Shown: positions 15,541-23,400 of the stretch, piece after piece
Position numbering within the stretch: the stretch's first letter is position 1
Layout of the letters: each line of letters starts with the position of its first letter
Assembly (NCBI RefSeq): GCF_009604385.1
Contig: NZ_WEGJ01000039.1
Location: 1 to 62,814 of the forward strand
DNA: 62,814 nucleotides
Source of the DNA: Streptomyces smaragdinus
Lineage (GTDB): Bacteria > Actinomycetota > Actinomycetes > Streptomycetales > Streptomycetaceae
Direction of reading: 5' to 3'
Made by a program: the position numbers and the translations under genes
Notes under the pieces: model-generated
Databases searched by the model: none
Told to the model about the DNA's origin: nothing
What the model saw: only the letters and a program-made list of their open reading frames with translations

Positions 15541-16413
15541 TCAGACGCGCCCCTCCGTGTCCCGACCGCGCACGGGCGCGGTCTCGAAGAAGTCCGTGAA
15601 GTGTCCGACGAGCGTGGCCACGGATTCCTTCGGAACCGGTTCCTCGTCCGGGCCGTCGGGCAGGTGGCGTCGGGACACCGGCGGCGCAGTCGTTGCGTCC
15701 TCGATCCACTGACGCAGCGGTTCCGGGTCGCGTGGTACATCCGGTGCCAGCGCGTCGTACAGCAGTGTTGCTCCTGCCGCGTTGATCGCGACGGAGAGCC
15801 CGTTGATCTCGCGGCCGGTGGAGACGACACCGGCCTCCAGGAGCCGTACGACTGCCTGCGCCGACGGTCGGTGGTCGATCCAGGTGCTTCTGAGCACCGT
15901 GTGGACAAGGTCCTGGTTGCCGAAGGCCGTGACCACCGGGCTGTAGTCGTTGCCGTCACGGAATATCTCCGCGGCCCACCACAGGCGGGAGAAACACTGC
16001 CTGTCCAGGGGGCCCCGGAACCGTTCCGGAGCAGTCCTGGGCTCCGATTTGTTGGGCAGATGTCGCCAGACGACGTAGTCCGGTGCGACGGCCAGCGCGA
16101 TGTGGTTCCACAGGCGTCGGTCGGCGGCCTCGCGGCGGGTCATTCGCAGGGAGGCGTGGAGCCGGGGCGCGAGCCAGGCATCCGCCTGCGTGCGGTTCCC
16201 GGCGAATTCGTGCATGGCGTCATCGACGAGATCGCGGATGGGATCGACCCGCCACCTGGGGTCTTCCTCGGGCAGCGGGTCGACGACCTTGGCCAGGTCC
16301 ACGCCTTGATGACCCCGGATCCCCTGCAGGAGTTCCTCCCTCAGGAACGGGTCTGCAGCGGTGCCGGCCAGGAACCCGAGTCGCGCGGGGATGTGGGACG
16401 GCTTCTCGATCAC
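15541..16413 (-). CDS. Uncharacterised defence-island protein (possibly DUF6339-type)
   Basis: A 290-aa protein. The start is the GTG at 16413, whose GTGA overlaps the stop of the upstream gene. No signal or membrane segment is seen. The central region (WLAPRLHASLRMTRREAADR, then LWNHIALAVAPDYVVWRH, later RLWWAAEIFRDGNDYSPV and QDLVHTVLRSTWIDHR) is rich in aromatic and Arg residues. It recalls uncharacterised DUF6339-type proteins encoded near restriction genes, a recollection I cannot verify. Third and last gene of the HTH-GHKL operon, it probably works with the ATPase and the 330-aa protein. No nuclease or ATPase motif is visible. Confidence 0.75.
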   Translation of the reverse strand: MIEKPSHIPARLGFLAGTAADPFLREELLQGIRGHQGVDLAKVVDPLPEEDPRWRVDPIRDLVDDAMHEFAGNRTQADAWLAPRLHASLRMTRREAADRRLWNHIALAVAPDYVVWRHLPNKSEPRTAPERFRGPLDRQCFSRLWWAAEIFRDGNDYSPVVTAFGNQDLVHTVLRSTWIDHRPSAQAVVRLLEAGVVSTGREINGLSVAINAAGATLLYDALAPDVPRDPEPLRQWIEDATTAPPVSRRHLPDGPDEEPVPKESVATLVGHFTDFFETAPVRGRDTEGRV

Positions 16414-17402
16414 GATTCGGTCCCCTGATTCATCTGAACGAGTCCGCGAAGGATTCCGGCGAGGGACTTCGTGACCTCGGCGCGGCGGATCGCCGCGAAA
16501 TGGATGCGAGTCTGGAGTTCCACCCATCCCGCATCCCCCGTGCGGCGACGGTGGACCGTGCGCAGAGCTTCCTCGACATGCACGTCCGGTACCACGTACG
16601 GCAGCATCTCCCGCAGAACCTCGCCCTGCCAATCGGTGGGGAAGACCGGTGAACCGTCGGGCTCGATCTCCAGATCACCCACGGCGCTGTGGAAGACGGC
16701 TGTCCAGACGTCGGTGGCCATCTGCGTGACCAACAGCTCGTGGACCTTGTTCTCGATCCCGCCGCTTCGGCTGCCCAGCAACTCGGCGAGGCCTTCCACG
16801 GCGCTGTTCACGTACACCGTCGGGACACGCCCCGAGGCGTCCACGATCCAGGGCGCGTCGGCGTAGGGGCGCAGCCACTCGCGGGAACTCTTGCGGAAGT
16901 CCACCTGCTGGATGTCGAGTGCCAGACCGCGGAGGGGTTCGTTCGCCATGGCGTCGACGACCCATGGGGTGTCGGTTTCGGCGATGGATCGCCCTGCGAC
17001 GTCGTCCACGGTCGCCACGGCGTACACCTCGAGCGAGGCTCGACCGACGTGGTCGTCCCGAAGCACGTCGATGTCGCCGATCCAGTCCTTGCTCTCGGGC
17101 GCCGACTGCCGCAGGCGTGCCGAGGTGCGGACGTTGGTCTCGCCGTCGCTGAGTACCGCGAGCACCCGTACGTCGCTCCAAGGCGCGTCGGCGGCAGTGG
17201 AACCGGGAGGCAGGGTGGCGGACAGTCCGATTCGTGCGCTTACCCAGGCGTCTCCGGCGACGCCGAGTGCCACGGTCTGCTGCTGCGTCGAGAACGCCGA
17301 TATGTCGAGGGGATCCCGGGTGCCGTCGGGAAGCCTGAGCGAGACGGACGTGACTCGGAGCGCGATCGGACGATTCAGCCGCTTGTAGGGGTAGATCTTC
17401 AT
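16410..17402 (-). CDS. Uncharacterised accessory protein of the GHKL operon
   Basis: A 330-aa protein. The ATG at 17402 lies 3 nt beyond the GHKL gene stop. The first 150 residues look like beta-sandwich sequence (ALRVTSVSLRLPDGT, WVSARIGLSATLPPGS, ASLEVYAVATV). The C-terminal 150 are helical (SAVEGLAELLGSRSGGIENK, VHELLVTQMATDVWTAVFHS, VELQTRIHFAAIRRAEV). No catalytic motif is seen. A short central segment (PLRGLALDIQQVDFRKSSRE) precedes the helical half. Being sandwiched with 3-nt and 4-nt junctions between the ATPase and the 290-aa protein implies a three-subunit assembly. It is not a DISARM protein I recognise. Confidence 0.75.
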   Translation of the reverse strand: MKIYPYKRLNRPIALRVTSVSLRLPDGTRDPLDISAFSTQQQTVALGVAGDAWVSARIGLSATLPPGSTAADAPWSDVRVLAVLSDGETNVRTSARLRQSAPESKDWIGDIDVLRDDHVGRASLEVYAVATVDDVAGRSIAETDTPWVVDAMANEPLRGLALDIQQVDFRKSSREWLRPYADAPWIVDASGRVPTVYVNSAVEGLAELLGSRSGGIENKVHELLVTQMATDVWTAVFHSAVGDLEIEPDGSPVFPTDWQGEVLREMLPYVVPDVHVEEALRTVHRRRTGDAGWVELQTRIHFAAIRRAEVTKSLAGILRGLVQMNQGTES

Positions 17403-17405
17403 TTC

Positions 17406-19553
17406 TCAGTCCCCCTTCTCGGCACGGAGCTCGAGCACGAGGCGGGTGAGCGTCGTACGTACGGGATGACTCTCGACGTCGGTCGAGCCACGGAAGGTCG
17501 CCCGCCCGACTCCTGGGACGAACCGGAGGACCCCGTCCTCCACCTCGCAGCCGTCCACGGCCTCCAGCTCCGCCCAAGCGAGCCTCGGACGTGGCCCCGA
17601 CCGCACGTCCAGTTCGGCGACAGGTCGCATTGCGGGCAGCTCCACACCACGAGGGAGCTTCACTTCCGCGGTGACTCGCCATTCGCCGGCCGGGCCGATC
17701 TCGGCGGACAACTCCTGGAGGTCTGGTCTTCCCGTTCCGGTACGTACTCGGCTTCCCGCTGCCGGGCTCTGCTTCAGGACGAGTGCCTTCCCGAGCTTCT
17801 CGCCGCCGGGCCGGCGGCCGGCGCTCTTCGGGCGAGCGGCCAGATCCTTGACGGCGCTGTTGACCTCCGTGGTCAGCCTGTTGATGCGTCGAAACGCGGA
17901 GTGCGACCACCGCAGGGTCAGCTCATCGGTCTGCCCCCATCGGTCGTGCTCGGGTGGTTCCGCGGCACGCAGGAACTCCTCGGCCTCGTTCACGAAGGGC
18001 ACGGAATCCCCCACGGCCCGGCCGACGAGAAGTACGGCCTGGAAGGGGTCGGTGCCCAGCGGCAGGTTGGGTACCCGAGCCTTCTTGACGGTCATGAGGT
18101 TGCCGCGCATGTAGTGAACCTGGTTCAGCTCCTCTTCCGACTCCTCGGCGGCAGTGATCAGCACGAGGGCCTGGTGGCGGCCGTGCGTGCCTCGGCCCCC
18201 TCCGGACAGGGGGAGGTCGAGTGGGACGAAGCGGTGGGCGACCTGGCCCGACTCGGTGAGCCGTTCCACTGTCGTTCCCTCGAAATGTGCGCGTAGAGCG
18301 CGGGTCCGGGAGGGTTCCTCATTCGCCGGATCGACCCGTTCCTCCTCGAGGACGATCTCGTCGTTGCGGAGAGTACGCACGGAAGTCTCGAGGAGCGGCT
18401 CCCGGTTTCCGCCTCCGGTCATGGCAGCCCAGAAATCACGTCCCAGGGCTGCGACCAGTCGTCGATGCATGGCCCGGATATCGCGGGTGTCGTCGCCGTT
18501 CTCCTCGGAGTCGCTCTTCCCGCCATCGGCGTCATCGTCGGCGAGGCCGGCCACGTCCTGCGCGCCGACGATGAGGAACGACGTGCCCGGGTCGTCACCG
18601 TCTCGGGTCAGGTGAAGACTCGCCACTGTCTCCGGGTTTGCCCAGAACGAACGCGTCACCTCGGCGGCGGGAGACTCGGGATCGGGGCGACCGAACCAGG
18701 CGGGTCCGGCGCAGGTCCGGCCGTCCACCGTGCGCCAGGGAAGCTCGAGTCGTCCGATGACGCGACGCTCGGTCCGTCCTTCGTGCGGTTCGGACAGGGT
18801 GGAGTTGATCAGAACGAGGCCCAGCGCGCTGGTTGCCCACAAGGTCGCCTTGCCGAGGCCGTACGAACCGCCGGCCGAGCTGCCGGACTTCAGGCTTTCC
18901 AGCTGACGACGGACCACGGCAGCGAACCGGCCGTCGTCGTAGTCGTCCCCGGTGAGTCCGGATGCGTTGTAGTCGTCGACCCGGAGCAGGACCAGACGCC
19001 CGTTCTCGAACATGTCACGCACACCAGCGTCGATGACCCGGCCGACCTTCTGATGCGCGGCGTTCGCGGACACGGCCGCGTAGTGCGGCTGCAGTTCGTC
19101 CCAGAGAATCGCCTGCCGGAAGGCGGCCAGCTTCTCGCCGGTCAGCTCGTGGATGGTGTAGCGCACTCGGACGGGGCGGCCGTTCTCGCGGATCCGTTCG
19201 TCGAGGCTGTTCTGGCACGTTTCCCGGGCCAGTACCTGGACGTCGGGTTCGAAGGCGAAGGCCGCGGCGTTGCCGCCGTCCCGGCCGCCGTCCGGGTACC
19301 CGGGGCGGTGGTACCAGGTGACCGGCAGGCCGGCCTGGGTGTCGGTGGTCCGGGAGTGCACGGTTCCGATATCGGTCCCGAGAGCCCTGGCGATCTCCTG
19401 CATCACAGTCGGACGCGGGATGGATCGCTTGGTGATCCATGCGGAGACCGCGGCTCGGGTGAGTCCCAGCTCCTCGGCCAGCTCGGCCTGACTCTTTCCC
19501 GTGAGCTTGAGCTGTCGGGCCAGCCAGGGCCCGAACTCCTCACCGGTTTCCAT
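17406..19553 (-). CDS. HTH-GHKL ATPase (MORC/MutL-like) of the defence island
   Basis: A 715-aa protein. Residues 14-60 are an XRE-type helix-turn-helix (SQAELAEELGLTRAAVSAWI). Residues about 100-340 are a GHKL ATPase. The N-box is ARETCQNSLDE (Glu111, Asn115). The D-box-like segment is LLRVDDYNASGL (Asp193/194). The G-box is AGGSYGLGKATLW (228-239). The remaining 370 residues contain beta-rich segments and no known nuclease motif. MutL-like/MORC ATPases encoded in restriction clusters with Vsr and C5 methyltransferases are an established theme. The fused HTH is less usual and suggests either sequence-specific loading or autoregulation. It heads a leftward operon with the 330-aa and 290-aa proteins. 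A -35/-10 pair and a GTCAA/TTGAC dyad lie just upstream. Confidence 0.85.
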   Translation of the reverse strand: METGEEFGPWLARQLKLTGKSQAELAEELGLTRAAVSAWITKRSIPRPTVMQEIARALGTDIGTVHSRTTDTQAGLPVTWYHRPGYPDGGRDGGNAAAFAFEPDVQVLARETCQNSLDERIRENGRPVRVRYTIHELTGEKLAAFRQAILWDELQPHYAAVSANAAHQKVGRVIDAGVRDMFENGRLVLLRVDDYNASGLTGDDYDDGRFAAVVRRQLESLKSGSSAGGSYGLGKATLWATSALGLVLINSTLSEPHEGRTERRVIGRLELPWRTVDGRTCAGPAWFGRPDPESPAAEVTRSFWANPETVASLHLTRDGDDPGTSFLIVGAQDVAGLADDDADGGKSDSEENGDDTRDIRAMHRRLVAALGRDFWAAMTGGGNREPLLETSVRTLRNDEIVLEEERVDPANEEPSRTRALRAHFEGTTVERLTESGQVAHRFVPLDLPLSGGGRGTHGRHQALVLITAAEESEEELNQVHYMRGNLMTVKKARVPNLPLGTDPFQAVLLVGRAVGDSVPFVNEAEEFLRAAEPPEHDRWGQTDELTLRWSHSAFRRINRLTTEVNSAVKDLAARPKSAGRRPGGEKLGKALVLKQSPAAGSRVRTGTGRPDLQELSAEIGPAGEWRVTAEVKLPRGVELPAMRPVAELDVRSGPRPRLAWAELEAVDGCEVEDGVLRFVPGVGRATFRGSTDVESHPVRTTLTRLVLELRAEKGD

Positions 19554-19607
19554 GTGCCACCTGGCCTTCTCCCTGGGCTGTGAGTGCCCTGCACACCTGA
19601 CGCGACC

Positions 19608-19637
19608 AGGCTAATTTGACGCAACTCCTCTGGTCAA
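19608..19637 (-). promoter_or_regulatory. Leftward promoter for the HTH-GHKL operon
   Basis: On the minus strand TTGACC (19637-19632), an 18-nt spacer and TAGCCT (19613-19608) fit the HrdB-type -35/-10 consensus. Transcription would start about 50 nt upstream of the ATG at 19553. Confidence 0.5.
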
Positions 19638-19649
19638 CTGTGGATTGAC
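19633..19649. promoter_or_regulatory. Candidate operator GTCAA-N7-TTGAC
   Basis: A 17-bp dyad overlaps the -35 of the leftward promoter. A further TTGAC half-site lies at 19616-19620 between -35 and -10. The arrangement would suit binding by a dimeric XRE-type HTH such as that at the N-terminus of the adjacent ATPase. Symmetry is observed; the ligand protein is inferred. Confidence 0.4.
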
Positions 19650-19798
19650 ATCATCAATGGCGAGCGCCAGCGATGCCTGCCTGTCCGACTTGGTGTGTTT
19701 GGTCCTATTTTTGCCTCAATGAACCTTACGACATTGTGTTTCTGTCGAGAAATCGATGATTCCGTTTCTGGTGTCAACGTGCCTGGTGAATGGGGGGC

Positions 19799-19827
19799 TT
19801 GACCGAACTCAAGGTCGTCGCTACTGT
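19799..19827 (+). promoter_or_regulatory. Rightward promoter for the GHKL-helicase/DrmAB operon
   Basis: TTGACC (19799-19804), a 17-nt spacer and TACTGT (19822-19827) form a good housekeeping-type promoter. It is the best match in the divergent region for transcription towards 20060-32235. Confidence 0.5.
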
Positions 19828-20059
19828 GTTCGGCGACGGTATTTCCCGTCTCGCCGGGGCCTCTTGAGGGGGATTCGGGCGGCCTGGGATATTCCTATGC
19901 AAATTCCTGGTTTTGGCGTTGCTTCGATGCGGTGGAGTTGCGAGAACGCATCATTCGGAATCAACGAATCCGGATGCTTTCCTGGATCTGACTAGCGCAA
20001 GATTCGAAGCGTCGCTAACGTGTTTGGCTCGACGGTGAGTGAGGGGCGGGGAACAGGGC

Positions 20060-20263
20060 ATGGAAAGCGACTGTGATGGTGGCGAACTGCCGGACTGTTT
20101 AATCGATAGTTCACTCGATTATTACGATGAGCCGCTGTCGCATCGGGAGCTGAGCGCTGCCGAACTGAACGCGGCCACGGTGTCGAGCGGTACTACGAGG
20201 GCAGCGCTTCCGGGCGACGGCGCTGCGAGCGATGACGAGCGACCTGCTGATGAGGCGGCCTAG
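20060..20263 (+). CDS. Possible small acidic protein in the operon leader
   Basis: A 67-aa frame (MESDCDGGELPDCLIDSSLD onward) very rich in Asp/Glu with two Cys. It is preceded by GGGGAACAGGGC, a mediocre ribosome binding site. It contains a TTA Leu codon, rare in Streptomyces and read by the bldA tRNA. It lies between the rightward promoter and the 1589-aa ATPase-helicase gene. It could be a genuine regulatory or anti-nuclease-like acidic protein, a leader peptide, or a chance frame. Codon usage is less GC-biased than in neighbouring genes. No homology is recognised. Confidence 0.35.
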   Translation: MESDCDGGELPDCLIDSSLDYYDEPLSHRELSAAELNAATVSSGTTRAALPGDGAASDDERPADEAA

Positions 20264-20451
20264 AGGGCCGCGAATCGATGCAGGTCGTAGGTGTAGACGG
20301 GTTCCTTCGACGTCCCGTCACGGCACGGCGACCATGTCGCGTATCCATCCCGAACCAATCCGCAGGGTCGGTCGATCGTTGGGCCGGCCCTGCCCTCGGA
20401 ACAGCGCAGCACGATCATTTCCAGCTCGCTCCCTCGACCCAGGATGTCGAT

Positions 20452-23400
20452 ATGTCTGAGCTCAACACCCCGGTTCTCCGGACAGTCCTCGATCAGTCCA
20501 CCCGTGTCCTTCGGACATACGCCGTAGACGCCGGCCTCGTTGCCGAGCACGCCAACGGAGAGCGCCGAATCACGCAGGGTGGATACGGCGATCGGCAGCT
20601 CTTCGAACTCGTTCAGAATGCCGCGGACGAGATTGCGGATCATCCTGGTGGAGTCGTCCATGTTGTCCTGACGGCGCAGCACTTGTATTGCGCCAACGAA
20701 GGAAATGCCGTGACCCCGGAGGGGGCGGAGACCATCCTTCGGATGAGTATGTCGAAGAAGCGCGGGGGTCAGATCGGCCGTTTCGGCGTAGGTGTGAAAT
20801 CGGTTCTGGTCGTAACCGACACGCCCCAATTCTTCAGCCGCACCGGAAGCTTCGGGTTCGATCGTGCCTGGTCGTTCGAGCAGATCAAAGCGGTGCCCGG
20901 CGTTGCCGGACGCTACGGCGAGGACTTCGACGCTCCGGTGCTGCGCATGGCCCGCCCACTGGACGAGGCCGCCGAGCGGGCGGGCGACCCCGTACTCGAC
21001 GAGCTGCTGGGTTGGGCGACCACGGTGGTTCGTCTCCCCCTGCTGCCTGGGGCGGATCGCAGGCTCGGTCGGGATATGCACGGCGGACGCTTCGAGGGGC
21101 AGACGGAGGTCCGGGAGGAGTTCCCGATCGGCTTCCAGCTCTTCTCGCCGCACGTGGCCAAGGTTGTTCTCGAGGATCGCCGGCCCCGACCGGTGAACCG
21201 GCGTGTTCTGACAGTCCGGCAGGACGGTGGCGTGCGTACGGTGGCGGAGGAACGGACGGGGGCCGCTCTGGCGACGTCCGCCTGGCAGGTGTTCTCGGTG
21301 ACGCACGAGCCGGGGGCGGCAGCTCGGGCAGACGCCGGAGAACTCCACGACCGAGTGACGCTGGACGTCTCCTGGGCCGTGCCTGCCCTGGAGAAGGATC
21401 CCAAGAGCGGTCTGTACGGCAGTTCGAGGGCGCGAGGCCGTGGTCGCTTCTGGTCGTTCTTCCCGACCAAGTACGAGATGTCCCTCAGCGGCATGCTCAA
21501 CGGTGCCTGGAAGACGAACGAGGATCGGCAGAATCTCCTTGACTCGTCCGCCTTCAATGTAGAGATGATCAATGTCGCTGCCGACTTGGTCATCGACTCG
21601 CTTCCCGAGCTTTCGCCCGCAGAGGATCCGGCCGCCTACCTGCCGCTCCTCCCGGGCCGGACGAAGGAGAGCATCAGCTGGGCGGACCTGCAGCTGATCC
21701 AATCGGTCTGGACCCGCGCGGCGGTGCGTCCTTCTCTCCCCGACCAGGACGGGGTTCTCCGTGCGCCGAGCGAGCTACGTATGCACCCCCGTGTCGACAG
21801 GGAGGATCACAAGCGGTTCTCGGACTGGCTCAGGATGTGGAACGAATGCCCCGGCCGACCGGCGAATTGGCTGCACCCGAGCGTTGAAGCCGACTCCCTG
21901 CGCTCCGGCAAGGTCGAGCACATCCGGGAGGCAGCCAAGCAGGAGCGCGCGAGTGTACGCGAGTGGTTGGAGGCCCTGGCAGCCTGCGGCACCGCCGAGG
22001 CGTCGGCGGTCGCGGTCCGGATCCTCGCCGACATGATCCAGTCGAGGTCGGCGCATGCGGTGGAGGCCCGGGAAGCGCGCATCGTGCTCACGGAGGAACA
22101 CGGCTTGGTGGCTCCCGTGCCCGGTCAGGTCTTCCGCCGTGCCGAGCACGGCGGTCTGCGCGAGTCCCTGGTGTACGTGGTGGGGGATCTGGCGGACGAT
22201 CCGTCGCTTGCCAGGGCGCTGAGCGTGATCGGGATCAACGAGGCCGACGCCGAGGGGCGCTTCATCAGCGTGCTCGACCAGGGCTTCGACAACTATCGGG
22301 ACGGTGAGTGGCAGCGGTTCTGGGAGTTGTTCCGCCGAGCGGGACAAGCTCGGATGTCGCACAAGCTGCAGGAGCGGGTTCCCGAGCCGAAGGACACTCT
22401 GCGGGTCCGGACGGCGGACGGCCGATGGCGACTTGTCCGGGATTGCATGCTGCCGGGTGCCGTGGTGACTGCGGGCCGTGATCCGTCCATCGCCCTCGAC
22501 CTGACATTCCACTCGGACGACTCCGCCTACCTCCACCAGATCGGGCTGCGTGAACGGCCGTCCTCAGGGCACCGCCCGCAGGAGGGTGAGGAGTGGTTCG
22601 ACGAGTACAGGGACGCGCTACACACTGCGTATCTGCACAAGCTGGACGATCGGGCACCTCGTCCTGCGGAGAAGACGATGAAGGTCGAGGGCGCAGCGAT
22701 CGGTGGTCCACTTCACCTGTTCCGTGATCTTTCCGAGGTATCCCGGGCGGCCTTCCTCAGGGCTCTTCCGGACGATGCAGTAGTAGACCTCTGGACTCGG
22801 CACTACGGCCGTCAGGCGAACCTGCGCCAGCCGGTGAAGTCACCCATCCGCTGGATGCTCCGCAAGTACGGAACGGTTGCCACCTCCCAGGGGATCGTGC
22901 AGCTGAAGGATGCCGTCGGTCCGCAGCTCGCCGACTATCGGGACGTGTTGCCTGTCGCGGAAGGGTTGTCCGAGGAGAAGGCCCGGAAGCTCGGGCTGCC
23001 GACATCCATCGGGGACGTGCCCGGTGACCGATGGGAAGCGCTCCTCGACGAGGTGTCCCGGAGCGAGGACGACGCCTTCGTGGGGCGCACCTATGTCATG
23101 TTGACCCGATTCGAGGCCGAATTCCCCGAGGACTCCCTGACACGGTGCCGGATCGGGGACGAATGGGGGACTCGCGCGGACAACGAGATCACTGTGGCTG
23201 TGGGGACCGTCCAGTACCAGGCATTGCGGACCGAACAGCTTCCCGCGCTGTTGGTCCCGACGGCGGGTGACGCCGACCTGATGGTGGAGAAGTGGGGCAT
23301 GCTCCGCTTCACCGACGTGATCAGCAAGGAGACGCGCGAGGTCCCCGACGGCCCGCCCGTGGAATTGCTGGAGCTGTATCCCTCGCTGCGTCAGCGGCTC

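Larger units (their letters stand above)
19554..20059. other. AT-richer divergent control region of the defence island
   Basis: The 506 nt between the divergent GHKL genes are clearly lower in GC than anything nearby, with runs such as CTATTTTTGCC and several stop codons in every frame. They hold one promoter for each direction (entered separately) and a candidate operator. The rightward leader from the predicted start site near 19834 would be about 225 nt to the small ORF at 20060 or about 620 nt to the large gene at 20452. Confidence 0.65.
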
